The notes under the pieces were generated by a model that saw only the letters and a list, made by a program, of their open reading frames with translations, was not told the origin of the DNA and searched no databases. From positions 12,353,501 to 12,417,500 of the forward strand of contig JAYKKT010000086.1 in the NCBI GenBank assembly GCA_036023115.1: a stretch of DNA of 64,000 nt, written 5' to 3'. The stretch is from Brasenia schreberi (lineage: Eukaryota > Streptophyta > Magnoliopsida > Nymphaeales > Cabombaceae). Positions 32,001 to 39,927 of this stretch are shown here, in pieces (positions within the stretch are counted from its first letter, which is position 1; every line of letters begins with the position of its first letter). A program made the position numbers and the translations under genes.

Positions 32001-32455
32001 ATGCGCACTGCTGCTTTGCTGAGCTTTAGAAAGGTGTATGGCAGGATTGAAGTCGATTTAGAAGCCGGTGAACTTATCACTGTCAACCTTGAGAACAACT
32101 ACAATACTTACAGTTTTGGAGGGAAGAAAAAACTAGTTATTTCTACTAAAAGCTGTTTGGGAGGAAAGAACAACTTCCTTGGGATGGCTTATCTGTCTGT
32201 TGGCTCCTGTTGCATTTTCATGTCCTTTCTGTTTATATTTCTGCATGTTAAAAATCCAAGGTGAGAAAACGATAAAATGTTGGGCTTCTGTTGCTCTTTC
32301 CTGTTACTTTTAGATCATATGCGTGGGGCTTGTAAAATTTGGCATGGTTAAATTCCAACTTACCAACTTGTTTGTGATTTTACTGCAGGCCTTATGTCGA
32401 CACTGCTTATTTATCTTGGAATAATAGGAGAACCAGCTTTAACTATGACCAGTAA
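7981..32455 (+). CDS. ALIS: ALA-interacting subunit, CDC50/LEM3 family (8 exons, 352 aa)
   Basis: This is the beta subunit of P4-type ATPase lipid flippases: it pairs with an ALA ATPase, is needed for its ER exit, and supports phospholipid flipping in the secretory pathway or plasma membrane. Exons are 7981-8062, 9325-9383, 9474-9548, 9638-9754, 24408-24478, 24876-25173, 31971-32260 and 32389-32455. All introns are GT-AG and phases agree, giving 352 residues, the normal family length. TM1 is about residues 48-70 and TM2 about 304-326. The ectodomain has the conserved Cys pairs C84/C106 and C157/C171 and sequons at N105 and N180. Signature blocks include [69 protein letters not shown] and NNYNTYSF. 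Blocks such as NCTR and HTSSC point to the ALIS2/4 type. Introns 4 (14,653 bp) and 6 (6,797 bp) are packed with transposons; the others are 89-1262 bp. No stop or frameshift is present in the coding sequence. Confidence 0.93.
9325..9383 (+). CDS. ALIS: ALIS exon 2
   Basis: Preceded by a pyrimidine tract and TTTCAG and followed by GTAAGC. It encodes the conserved pre-membrane block QQRLPACKP followed by MTPTW. Phase agrees with exon 1 (2 bases complete the codon) and it ends in phase 0. Confidence 0.92.
9474..9548 (+). CDS. ALIS: ALIS exon 3 (first membrane span)
   Basis: 25 codons between AACAG and GTATAA. It encodes [20 protein letters not shown], the first transmembrane segment, and the start of the lumenal domain. 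The donor GTATAA is weaker than the others. Confidence 0.9.
9638..9754 (+). CDS. ALIS: ALIS exon 4
   Basis: 39 codons between TTTCAG and GTACTT. It encodes [15 protein letters not shown] through SKNCTRILK, including the first Cys pair and an NCT glycosylation sequon. The donor opens the 14.65-kb intron 4 that holds the nested RTE, copia and hAT elements. Confidence 0.93.
9935..9951 (+). repeat. left target site duplication of the intron-4 RTE element
   Basis: AGTGCTTGGTCTAACCA is an exact 17-bp match to 18786-18802, which directly follows the TTG-repeat tail of the RTE element. A third, inverted copy lies at 18398-18414 within the palindrome. Confidence 0.85.
10660..12143 (-). repeat. copia 3' LTR, split by a hAT insertion
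   Basis: Homologous to 16308-16689 over 10660-10815 and 11896-12143 (about 396 bp without the insert and the repeated 8 bp). The intervening 1080 bp is the hAT element. Confidence 0.9.
10816..11895. mobile_element. hAT-type element inside the copia LTR (1080 bp, non-autonomous)
   Basis: Ends CAGTGTTATCTG and, reverse-complemented, CAGTGTTGTCTG form terminal inverted repeats (11 of 12 identical). Flanking octamers are GCCAAGAC (10808-10815) and GTTAAAAC (11896-11903); the three differences are all C-to-T or G-to-A transitions, as expected from decay of methylated cytosines in an 8-bp hAT duplication. Both subterminal regions are dense in CGATAC / GTATCG motifs (10826-10890 and 11817-11880). 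Subterminal motif arrays are transposase binding sites in known hATs; that role is inferred here. No transposase was recognised inside. Confidence 0.85.
12157..16290 (-). pseudogene. copia gag-pol relic (gag, integrase, RT, RNaseH)
   Basis: Read on the minus strand from high to low coordinates. Gag ends with a zinc-knuckle-like [14 protein letters not shown] near 15400, where the His of CX2CX4HX4C is replaced by Asn. Integrase has [10 protein letters not shown], a second Asp in RSDSGGEY and the Glu in [10 protein letters not shown] (14816-14172), then the [14 protein letters not shown] block. Reverse transcriptase has [20 protein letters not shown] and an intact active site [14 protein letters not shown] (13700-12524). 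RNaseH reads [20 protein letters not shown] near 12400. Frames change at about 15200, 14800, 14165, 13700, 13190 and 12520, so no polyprotein is made. Confidence 0.9.
16308..16689 (-). repeat. copia 5' LTR (382 bp)
   Basis: Uninterrupted LTR next to the primer binding site. Contains the palindrome GGCCGGCCAGCAC, shared with the other LTR at about 12008-12020. Differs from the 3' LTR by scattered substitutions and small indels, so the element is not recent. Confidence 0.9.
18371..18829. repeat. palindrome: inverted copy of the RTE 3' junction with host flank
   Basis: The left arm (about 18371-18573) is the reverse complement of the right arm (about 18614-18829), with a loop of about 40 nt. 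The right arm is the RTE 3' end, its tail, the 17-bp target duplication (18786-18802) and about 27 bp of host intron ending ACCAAGAATCCATGTTG. The left arm contains the same parts inverted, including the duplication at 18398-18414 and the host flank at 18371-18397. Because host flank is copied, the inversion arose after the RTE had inserted. A short minus-strand RTE scrap (18333-18370) lies next to it. Confidence 0.88.
18786..18802 (+). repeat. right target site duplication of the intron-4 RTE element
   Basis: Exact 17-bp match to 9935-9951, immediately downstream of the TTG-repeat tail. Confidence 0.85.
18990..19324 (+). repeat. copia-2 5' LTR (335 bp)
   Basis: Near-identical over most of its length to 23913-24235. 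The main difference is a small deletion in the 3' copy near GACCGAAT. Contains the segment CACAAGAGTGGCCGACCGAA shared by both LTRs. Confidence 0.92.
19543..20450 (+). pseudogene. copia-2 gag relic
   Basis: Open from 19543 to 19866 with [20 protein letters not shown] and [20 protein letters not shown], a typical copia gag N-terminal domain. It then continues through stops to a zinc-knuckle-like [14 protein letters not shown] near 20260. The His of the CCHC knuckle is Asn, the same position altered in the first copia element. Confidence 0.85.
20540..23905 (+). pseudogene. copia-2 pol relic (protease, integrase, RT, RNaseH)
   Basis: The protease remnant reads DSGATDHM near 20565. The integrase zinc domain is visible (IWHSRLSH and CDVCQRAKH, 20950-21060), then [25 protein letters not shown] and [20 protein letters not shown] (21410). 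Reverse transcriptase has a region reading EKNQTWEV near 22555 and an altered active site YVND instead of YVDD near 23030, so catalysis would be lost. RNaseH reads [20 protein letters not shown] near 23680 and YADILTKAL. The RTE insertion at 22133-22497 splits the integrase-RT linker. Confidence 0.88.
22133..22497 (+). mobile_element. RTE 3' fragment inserted in copia-2, with a snap-back at its 5' junction
   Basis: Encodes the RTE C terminus: [20 protein letters not shown], then [20 protein letters not shown], ending HVADPV before a stop at 22458, then a GTT-repeat tail to 22497. Its 5' edge is a short inverted copy of itself: CTAATAACCTCATTATG (22133-22149) is the reverse complement of bases near 22176-22192. 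Copia coding resumes directly after the tail. About 20 residues of the usual copia linker seem missing, which suggests a deletion at the target. Confidence 0.85.
23913..24235 (+). repeat. copia-2 3' LTR (323 bp)
   Basis: Follows the polypurine tract GAAGGGGAG. Same termini as the 5' LTR. Host intron resumes at 24236. Confidence 0.92.
24408..24478 (+). CDS. ALIS: ALIS exon 5
   Basis: Preceded by TTTCTGCAG and followed by GTAAGT. It encodes [20 protein letters not shown] and NHR plus two bases of the split Arg codon. It is the first coding DNA after the transposon-filled intron 4 and continues the frame of exon 4. Confidence 0.93.
24876..25173 (+). CDS. ALIS: ALIS exon 6
   Basis: Largest ectodomain exon, after acceptor TTATCAG and before donor GTATGG. 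It encodes [12 protein letters not shown], the second Cys pair (HTSSC and VPCG), the glycosylation site in [13 protein letters not shown] and FPFNFQNG, ending NPNIS. Reading through the donor would hit a stop within four codons, so the splice is required. Confidence 0.93.
25174..26074 (+). other. ALIS intron 6, 5' part, no feature recognised
   Basis: Single-copy-looking intron sequence after exon 6. No transposon terminus or protein motif was seen. Open frames on the minus strand here are short and without family signature. Confidence 0.5.
26075..26301 (-). mobile_element. short RTE insertion with perfect 16-bp target duplication
   Basis: TTTGAATGAGTTACCT occurs exactly at 26075-26090 and 26286-26301. 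The 195 bp between (26091-26285) are the 3' terminal part of the RTE family in minus orientation, beginning with a CTACAACAG tail remnant and CCTTTTCCCATACTAG. It is a 5'-truncated insertion. The insert has decayed relative to sister copies although its flanking repeats are still identical. Confidence 0.88.
26354..26400. repeat. TA/TATG microsatellite
   Basis: A run of TA dinucleotides changes into TATG tetranucleotides and ends at about 26405. Confidence 0.85.
26432..28345. mobile_element. RTE palindrome (two inverted 3' copies) in ALIS intron 6
   Basis: The left arm, about 26432-27325, is minus-strand RTE; the right arm, about 27345-28250, is the same segment in plus orientation. They meet head to head at a hinge near 27325-27345 where CTTATAAGGTTAATGT faces ATTAACCTTATAAG. 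Each arm encodes the same RT stretch, including [28 protein letters not shown] with the intact catalytic Asp pair, and [20 protein letters not shown] on the right arm. The right arm alone continues through GRGRPQKCW to the GTT-repeat tail at 28345. The arms look roughly 90% or more identical. Transcription of ALIS through this intron would give a stem of about 900 bp. Confidence 0.88.
28395..28602 (+). mobile_element. RTE internal-deletion derivative (5' leader joined to 3' tail)
   Basis: About 130 bp match the RTE 5' leader at 9965-10085 (CTTGCATGGTTGGTCCCAAA, AAAGGAGGAGGGTTACG, ACTTTGTCGGACTT). They pass directly at about 28530 into the last 70 bp of the family (GGCTTTGTGGAAACAAAGAA to GGCTTAGTTATTGTTG). 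All coding sequence is missing. It could be a non-autonomous unit mobilised in trans, or a simple deletion; a single copy in the window cannot decide. Confidence 0.75.
28603..29339. mobile_element. hAT-type non-autonomous element, same group as 10816-11895
   Basis: Rich in GTATCG/CGATAC motifs from 28605 to 28790 and again at 29270-29330, with an AT-rich middle. It ends ACAAAACTG at 29339, resembling the ACAACACTG end at 11895. The left terminus is decayed or was removed by the RTE derivative next to it. The octamer GTTTAAAA occurs at 29340 and also at 28387 and 28357, but the pairing is uncertain. Confidence 0.6.
29575..30690 (-). pseudogene. hAT transposase relic (BED finger and DUF659 parts)
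   Basis: Read on the minus strand: an N-terminal [12 protein letters not shown] block near 30690, a zinc-finger-like [10 protein letters not shown] segment near 30590, and a DUF659 block at 30043-29780 reading [20 protein letters not shown] then [18 protein letters not shown]. This is followed after a stop by [14 protein letters not shown]. The C-terminal hAT dimerisation region is absent; the frame passes to an acidic tail, so an internal deletion is likely. It lies between two GATAC-rich segments and is probably the decayed coding member of the hAT group seen at 10816 and 28603. Confidence 0.75.
30706..30766 (-). mobile_element. 31-bp RTE tail insertion with perfect 15-bp target duplication
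   Basis: ACTTAAATCTTAATA is repeated exactly at 30706-30720 and 30752-30766. Between them are only 31 bp (30721-30751): five CAA units followed by CTAAGCCTTTTCCCAT, the reverse complement of the last bases of the RTE family. It interrupts the 5' side of the hAT relic and so is younger than it. Confidence 0.88.
31150..31323. repeat. GATAC-rich hAT subterminal region
   Basis: Dense palindromic motifs such as CGATAC, GTATCG, ACGATACAGG and CCTGTATC, like those of the hAT ends at 10826, 11817 and 28605. Probably the upstream end of the hAT relic whose transposase is at 29575-30690. Confidence 0.6.
31324..31633. repeat. nearly perfect hairpin in ALIS intron 6
   Basis: Arms 31324-31461 and 31498-31633 are inverted copies with only about four mismatches in 137 bp, separated by a loop of about 36 nt rich in ATAC motifs. 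Within the arms, 31413 begins CAGCGTTGTCTG and 31544 ends the complement of CAGTGTTTTCTG. These resemble the hAT terminal repeats, so a 132-bp MITE may form the core. The flanking 90 bp of each arm are outside those termini and are also inverted. It lies about 340 bp upstream of exon 7. Confidence 0.85.
31971..32260 (+). CDS. ALIS: ALIS exon 7 (second membrane span)
   Basis: After acceptor GTTCAG and before donor GTGAGA. It encodes [34 protein letters not shown] and GGKNNFLG, then the second transmembrane segment ending FLHVKNPR. Residue 296 is Cys (SCLGG) where relatives usually have Trp, which is a mild oddity. Confidence 0.93.
32389..32455 (+). CDS. ALIS: ALIS exon 8 and stop
   Basis: After acceptor CTGCAG. 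It encodes [20 protein letters not shown] and a final Gln, with the stop TAA at 32453-32455. The YLSWN motif is the usual C-terminal signature. The 3' UTR follows, probably to about 32.6 kb; no clear AATAAA signal was found. Confidence 0.9.
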
Positions 32456-33885
32456 CTAGGGAGTATATCCTCCCTGCAGTACCGGTGGTGCCAAGCTATT
32501 CCTTTATTATGGTGCCATAATCTTAGCTTAAGATGTAATTGTATTCTACAAGTTTTCCTTTATAAGCTCTAGCTTTAAGATGTATTATACCATCATTTTT
32601 TTTACAAAATTGTAATCTCTACCCTGTGTGGTTGCGCGTCAGGCATAGATTTGAGACACATTGGAAGTTCACTTGAAAGACAATGAAATGCTTATACATT
32701 TTTCTTTTTCGTGTGCATGCGCTTATAGTACTGTCGGAAAGAAGAGTGATCTCTCTTGAGATTTGTTGGTGTGTGTGCATGTGCATGAGAGTGTGAAATT
32801 GTTAGAAAGAATAATTTCTGTTAATCTGATGGAATTATGTGGTGGTTGAAATCGCCCAGCTGAAACTGAAGAAGTTTGCGAAAGGCGAATTGGGGATGAA
32901 AAACAAACCAAGCTGATCATGGCTCGGGTCCGTTCAGCTTGTGTGGAGCTTAATTATTCGTGATTTATTGATTGTCTCACAACTGTGAACATTTTCATTA
33001 AAGCTTTTGTTAAAGACTGCTTTGAAACTCACTTTGTAAAAGGTCTAGTCTTATATGTAGGTAGGAAAGACAACTTCCAGTATAACTTGAAACTTTAGTC
33101 TAATGTCTAGTCTGTATTGGAAATGAAAGGTTTTAACTTAACTTATGTCCGGTCTAACTCCGCTTATACTTGACTCAGCTCGGATGGTCTGAATCTGACC
33201 TGGATCGAACCATTTAAAGTTAGAGTTCTGTAACAGCTGAATAGATGTAATTGGTACTTTTGGTCAAACCCACAAGATCTGACTAATACATAGATATCAT
33301 TCAGAAAAAGTTGTATCAAACTGGGATCCGGGTATACTGCAAATTTCAAACTAAGATATGTTCAGAAGTATCATTTTCTAAGTATGATACAACCTGAATT
33401 CCAATTGTTGACTTTACAACGAACGAGAAGGGATGCCAATCACCAGGTCAAGTACCAAATGAAACCGAATCAGCTGCTGTATGATAAGTTTGGATTCAAA
33501 AAAACACTTTTAACACCAAATTCAGATCTAAATAGCTGATAACATATATTTTGTACGTAAATAATGATCCTGATTTAAGTTTTTTAGAAGAATTTCAAAT
33601 TATTCTTTAGATACAAGTGGGGGCTGAAGCCTGAGGATGTATGCCAACTAGCAGTTTTATGGTGAACAAAACGTATTCCTGTTATATCTGCCAAGAGTAG
33701 AAGCTTCAATACTGCCAGATATGGGGGCCAAATGACATAGCTTAATACCGTGCATGACTAGGTAGTCTGCATATTGATTTTCTTTTCCAAAGATATGTAG
33801 TGATGGTGCAAGAACTGTCACTCTTGAAGCTGATGAACTAAGGTTGAGAAACCTACATACCATCACGCGGCTGTCTGAAAGAATA
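32456..33885 (+). other. ALIS 3' UTR and downstream intergenic DNA
   Basis: A T-rich stretch with two TTAAGATGTA copies (about 32528 and 32575) fits a plant 3' UTR ending near 32.6 kb. Beyond that no gene or transposon terminus could be recognised to about 33.9 kb. Confidence 0.5.
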
Positions 33886-34260
33886 GAGCTAGACTTTGTT
33901 GCCCTTGTAGATGGTGCAAGAAGGGATTACAAATCCTTGCCTAACATCAGAGGCAAATCCCTAGTCATCATGCATGTGTTGGGAAACAACATTTGACAAG
34001 CATGCTCAACCAACGAGACGAGAGAGCATCCAAGACGTTTGACATCCTTCATTAATGATTACTCGAGGAAGGTAGGGTGAACTTGTTAACAATCGAGTCT
34101 CTGATGCATTCAAAGTTCGGGCAATGAGGGGAGTACAAAGGTTTCCTTGAGGCTTATTGCCCATTCCTTAAGCATAAAGCTTGAGAAGACTCCACCGCCG
34201 AAAGACACCGCTGAAGAGATGAACCGAACTATTAAAAAAGGGATCTAGTTGCATGCTAGT
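33886..34260 (+). pseudogene. copia integrase relic
   Basis: Degenerate plus-strand reading shows FINDYSRKV near 34050 (integrase FIDDYSRKVW block) and a segment near 34180 reading KLEKTPPPKDTAEEMNRTIK, which corresponds to TPQQNGVAERMNRTI. Frameshifts throughout; short and without LTRs of its own. Confidence 0.65.
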
Positions 34261-34670
34261 TGATGTGACCTGCCAATCTCACCAAGAGACAAGACGATCC
34301 AGATCCACATTCATGTCTAAGAGAATTCCCGGCTCAAGTGCCGCCAATCCAATATCTAAGAAACAAGCAGCTTAGTCAAAAAGAAGAGAATAACTTGGAG
34401 AACCGATTTGAAGCTAGTAGGACCAATTTCTAGAAAGATGAAAAATCTCACTGACGAGACTACTTACCACAACAACTCTTTAAGTTTATGCAGGAGTAAG
34501 AGTTTTATTTACATTAGGATTGATATATGCTATATCAAATAGGAAGGAGTCTTACGTAACCCAAGGGGCTTTGCCTTTCAATTTGAACTAATTATCTTTG
34601 ATTATGGAATAGATTTATTTTCGATACTCTCTCTCTTTCTTTCTTTGACCCTACTATATAGCCAGCCTCA
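34261..34670 (+). repeat. LTR-like repeat, related to 53134-53607
   Basis: Starts TGATGTGACC and ends CTCA after a CT-rich stretch. Aligns by eye along its length with 53134-53607 (GATCCAGATCCACATTCAT, then GAAGCTAGTAGGACCA, then TTGATTATGGAATAGATTTA). A lone or truncated LTR is the likely explanation. Confidence 0.65.
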
Positions 34671-34689
34671 TGGGCCATCTTCTCCATGT

Positions 34690-36350
34690 GATGTCATGAC
34701 TTTTTACTATAAAAGTCTAAAAATATCTTTTCACTTAGGATACTTTAAATATACTGTAGACCCGTTGGTTTGAATTTTTACAAGACTATGATTATGAGTT
34801 AGTATACTATCCAGTAAAGAGGAATGTTGTAGCTTATGCTCTTAGCAAAAAAAAGATTAAGCATATTGCTCTATCTTTTATGATTAGAGTTATTCCTAAT
34901 TTATGGTTGCAAGTTATTGTAATGCAACATGACCGAAAATCAAGAACTATAAACAAGGAAATCCATAGGGGAGTAGACTAGGGTATAGCATTTTCCAAGA
35001 TGGATCCATACGTTATGAAGATCGACTTTGTGTTCCAGATGATGAAACACTACGACAAGAATTGTTAGAAGTGACTCATCGTAGCGGATATAATATACAT
35101 CTAGGTGGAACAAAGATGTATAAGGACCTAAGTTGATAATATTTTTGGAAGGAAATGAAGAGGGACATTGTGGAGTATATAGCAAGGTGTCTCACTTGCC
35201 AGCGAGTAAAAACATATCACCAAAGACCTATTGGTATGCTACAACCTCTCCTTATACCAGAAGGCAAATGTTAACACATCAATATGAATTTTGTGGTGGG
35301 ACTATGAGAACTCCACAAAAGAATGATGTCATCTGGGTAATAATTAGTCATCTTACAAAGGTAGTATACTTTATACCAATTTGAAGAAAGACTGGAGTCA
35401 ACCAATTGTCAAATATTTATATCAAACATGTGATACAATATTATGGGGTACATGAGACCATCACATCTAACATAGGTATATAGTTTACTGCATGATTTTC
35501 ACAAAGTTTGCAAGAATAACTCAGAACAAAACTATAGCACAACACCACTTTTCATCCACAGGCACATGGACAAGCTTAATGCACCATCTAAGCCCTTTAG
35601 GATATTTTAAGAACCTATGTATTGGATTGACATGATAATTGAGCTGATCATCTAGAGTTAGTCAAGTTTGCAAATATAATAACATCTATCAAGCTAGTAT
35701 TCAAGCGACACCTTTTGAGATGTTGTATAGTATGAAGTGTAGAATATCGTTATGTTGGGATGAGTCATCAAATCCTCTAGTGATTTGACCCAATTTGGTT
35801 CATCGATCCACTCAAATGATAACAAGAGTACAAAAACACATAAAAACAACACAAGATGGCCAGAAGAGTTATAAAGTTAGTGGTCGTTGTCCAATGAAAT
35901 TTGAGGTGGGTGATAGGGTATTTCTCAAGGTATCTCTCACTAAGGGAGTCGTGCAATTTGGACAAAAGGTAAATTGAGTATTCAATATGTAGACTATATC
36001 CTATTACTGAAAGAATTCAAAAGATGACATCGATTGGAGTTACTAATGATTGACGATGCACAATGTCTTTCATGTCTTGATGCTACGTAAGTATATCCTT
36101 GATCCTTCCCATGTGCTCATACTTAAACCACTCCAAGTGGAGGAAGACTTGACCTATCAAGAGCATCCAATTGCTATAATTGATTAGAAGGAACAAGTCC
36201 TTCATCGACACTTGTTAAGACTGATCAAAGTTTAGTGGAGCAACCATTCATGGAGAGAGGCTACTTGAGAGATGGAGCAAGAGATGCGACATAAGTATTA
36301 CTATCTTTTCAGGTATAATTTAAAATTTCGAGGACAAACTTTTTATAAGG
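34690..36350 (+). pseudogene. Ty3/gypsy RNaseH-integrase relic with chromovirus-like C terminus
   Basis: Reading through stops, an RNaseH end (YDYELVYYPVKRNVVAYALS near 34790) is followed by integrase zinc-domain sequence (HRSGYNIHLGGTKMYKDL, CLTCQRVKTYHQRPIG near 35070-35240). A core with few intact stretches follows, then KFEVGDRVFLKVSLTKGV (35898) and the tail EATWEMEQEMRHKYYYLF near 36265, typical of plant chromoviruses. Frames are broken repeatedly. It is followed at 36360 by an LTR start. Confidence 0.8.
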
Positions 36351-36359
36351 AGAGTAGAT

Positions 36360-38280
36360 TGTGAAATTTGGATTGAGATGGGCCTGATCGGACTCGACCC
36401 AACCCAGGTCACGCATAGGACCTGTCTATAGAGGCCATAGAAGATGACCATGAATAACCCTTTGTTGCCATTGCCTGGCCATGTGTGTGTGTGGGGGGCT
36501 GATGAATATCACCCTCCCATCACTCCATCTAGAGCGAAACATCAAGAGAGAGGGAGAGGGGTATCTTTTCGTAAGCGAGGGAGTGTGAGAGCCTAGAAAC
36601 ACTCTAGAAAACAAGAATTTTTATCAGTTTTTTAGGTACATATTTCTTGCAAATTTATTTAGACTTTTGTCTATTAAACTGACTCTAGCAGACGATTTTT
36701 GGGGGAGGGAAGGTGTAGTGGCAGGAAACCACTGTTATGGATCCATTTCCGACTCTCATAGAGCAAAACATCACTAGAAACTATTAGGTTTTTAGTGTGA
36801 TTTTTACAAAGGGGCAAAACCACCCTTCCCTTCTTTTTTGTGGTAAAACTGCCAGCGGTGGGTGGCTGTCGCTAGAGGCAAATAGTCTGTCAGGCAATGG
36901 CAGACTGTTGAGGGACAATCAACCAAAAACTGCCAGTTTGGGTAGTCAAAACATGCGGCCAGTGGGTGGGCTGACATATAGTGTCGTGTTGGGCTTATCA
37001 TATCGTGTCAATTGTAGGTGAGGCCAACCCAAGCATGGAACCATATGTCCTTGTATAGACAGTTCTAGGTCCAGATCGAACCTGCAACATGAGTTCGAGT
37101 TTAGTTTCACTAAAGAGAGTAGATTCAAATCTCTTAATTGGATTCAAATAGTATTATACAGATCCAAATTAGGTGCTTGGGGTATTTTGGATATGTTCGA
37201 GGTATGATTTTGATACGATTTGAACCGTTGGTTTTATAACTAAATATAGAATATTGATATTATATTTTTATCATGATTTATGGATTAAATTGAGGTGATT
37301 AAGAGAGATTAAAATTTTAACATTTGGATCCATATAGAAGTTTCAAGTAGTAGATGTATTCCCTCTCAAGATGCATGCTAGAAATAGTTTTAATTGCTTT
37401 TGAATGATGCATGAGATTGTGAATTGATTGTTAATATTTTGAAATGATTATGCATATGTTGGTTTATTAAATGGAATTAAAAATGCTTTATTGAGTATAT
37501 ACATGTATTGCATGAGTGTGCTTGTGTGCGAGTAAATCATTAATGGGTATGGATCTACTTCCATGGTGGTATGGGATGTTGTTGGATCATAAATGGTTAT
37601 ATTGTTAGTGCTAGCTCATTGGTTGTTAATGTAGGCGAGTAAAACATTATTAGTATGAATCTATTTTTCATGGCAGTATGAGATGTTGTTGGATCATAAA
37701 TGGTCATATCAGATAGTGCTAGCTCATAGATGTTTGGAGTTGTATTGGCTACTTTGTTAGTTATGCTAGTTCTACTTATAGTTGTATTGGGCAACTCATG
37801 TCAGGTTGTATGACATGCCTAGGCTGGGGACACATTGAACTAGTCAACGAGAGTAGATAGTTTATGTAAAATAAAATAGATTTAACACTGATATGAATAT
37901 GTAATTTTGGCATAAAAATTGGACGCATAATATGGATGTGGAGATATAAAGCATGGGAGATGGCTCTAGGTGGATCTAGGAGGTGGTTCTAGATCGATGT
38001 ATGTGTGAGATTGCTGAGATTAATTAGGTGAATGGATGACTCTACTAGTGTGATATCTAAATACTTTGTCCCATAAACCCGAGAGACTAGACCTAACGAG
38101 TTGGTGATTCAATCATGAAGGTCTTGGGCTGACGTATTGAGGGTGCCGTTGGAGGCCATGTGGTTGGACAAGAGGAGGGTTTAGAGGACTCCTATGGTGT
38201 GACTATAGTTGGATACAATAGAGGTCCTTGATCGAAACTAAACTTATATTATTGACGAGTGTTTGAATATGCATGCATAT
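36360..38280 (+). repeat. probable gypsy 3' LTR (end uncertain)
   Basis: TGTGAAATTTGG at 36360 directly follows the purine-rich GGAGAGTAGAT at the end of the gypsy coding relic, so this is the expected LTR position. The 3' end could not be fixed because no second copy is in the window. The sequence contains a two-unit tandem duplication at 37529-37735. Confidence 0.5.
37529..37735 (+). repeat. two-unit 107-bp tandem duplication
   Basis: Units start CGAGTAAA at 37529 and 37636 and share GATGTTGTTGGATCATAAA and TAGTGCTAGCTCAT. Diverged by point changes and small indels. Lies inside the presumed gypsy LTR. Confidence 0.75.
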
Positions 38281-38289
38281 TTGTTATGA

Positions 38290-38690
38290 TGACACTGATT
38301 TAAATTTATGATATAGATTTCTTATTGTGATATATGAATTTAAAATAATGAAAATTTTCATATATAACCAAGAACTGGAATTCTTGATGATGACACAAAT
38401 ATTGTGGTGCATATATGATAAGGTGCACACATATCAAAAGGTGGCTTAAATAACAAAGAGCCTTTAGCATACTTAACAAAGTATGATGACTCTTGAGTAG
38501 AGACCCTTCACTATCTATAAATAGATAGGGTACAACCACTTTCTCGGATGAAATAATGAGATAAGAGGGTGTGCATATGTGATCATGCAATGAATCATAA
38601 GAGTGAAGTCTCATCATATCTAGATAAGTTTAAGTTCATCTTTATTATTCTTTTATGCAAAAAAAAAAATAAAAAATTAATAGAGAATTA
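38290..38690. other. unassigned stretch, nothing coding
   Basis: Holds an LTR-promoter-like CTATAAATAGAT at 38516-38527 and an A-run near 38660, but no partner repeat was found. No gene seen. Confidence 0.35.
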
Positions 38691-38696
38691 TTATTT

Positions 38697-39093
38697 TGTT
38701 GACATCATTGATGTCTAGGGCTTGAATATGTTCATGCAAGATTAGCCTGGTGGTTTTCAATGTATCTTCTAGGAAATTTGCAAAGAGCGATTTGCATAAG
38801 GAAAGTTGAATCCAGTGGTAGCAAATTAAGCCTAAAGGAAAGTCCAAGTGGTCTTCAATTTATCATGTAGAAAATTCACCAAGGGCTGCTTGCATCCGAA
38901 AAGTTGAATATGGTGGTGACAAATTAAGTCTAAAGGAACATGTGAAATATCATATACCTTGAAGACATTACGCAATATATTTTGCTTGTTTGTTGTTTAT
39001 TTTATATTTACTGATTTTATTAAATCAACAATGATGGAATGAATCGGCTCCAAAGACATTGGCATTTACTCTCTTGTGAAACCAGTTCCAACA
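38697..39093 (+). repeat. LTR-like repeat, related to 47667-47890
   Basis: Begins TGTTGACATCATTGATGTC and ends GTTCCAACA (TG..CA). The family is seen again at 47667, with shared blocks TATATTTTGCTTGTTTGTTG and the end GGCTCCAAC. Contains an internal duplication of a GAAAATT/AAATT-rich segment absent from the shorter copy. Confidence 0.65.
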
Positions 39094-39927
39094 CTCTCTA
39101 GACTTAGTTTCATCATTATTATGGTAACATAACATTAAGCGAGAGGTAACGCCACAATCCAATGAATATGAAACCTCACTATTACCAATCATACAGGTAA
39201 TGCCACTTAATCAATTCTTTCTAATACAAAGATCATGCTCGTTCATGCTAATAGGTATCATTTTGAAATGTTGCTTCCGTTCATGAAATTTGCATTGATA
39301 AGGAGTTGCATTGATGTGATAGGAATTATATGTTTGATCATAATGGTCACAGTGATTCATGAAGCTCAATAAAATCCTTCCTTGGGCTTGTGTTTGTGGT
39401 CAAAGGCCACAACCGTTGAATTCCAAGAGAGTCTACTCGAAGGATAACCCTGCATAATATGGACATCATTGAAAGCAGAAGAATTTTAATGGTATTTTGA
39501 GTGGTTGCCTCATGGTATTGTCGGTTCGGTTGATTCCTTGGAAATCCCAATGGTATGTTGGTTGACACTAAAGCCCATGATTCTTCAAAGTGTAGAAGAG
39601 CCGTTTAAGCTTTGTAGATAGACTGAATAGTCATGATTGCTGCATGGCCATCGTGTGAGCGACCATCATATCATATAGCTGGTCATGTGGTTCACAGCAT
39701 GAACCATGATTTGCATATATATATATATATATATATAGAATAAGAGAACAACCAATAAGAACCTTGTTTTAACGGCTATAACATCATCGAGAGATATGAT
39801 GGTCCGTGAAATGTGTTCTTTGCATTACGAAACGTCGTGACCATTCATGAAAACAGTAAAGCTTCAGGTCCATATAACAACCTCATTGTCGATCAACGTC
39901 AGTGACCACATTTCGATTTTATTTTTA
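39094..39927. other. intergenic with AT microsatellite, no gene seen
   Basis: An AT dinucleotide run lies at 39715-39737. No other feature was recognised. Confidence 0.5.
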
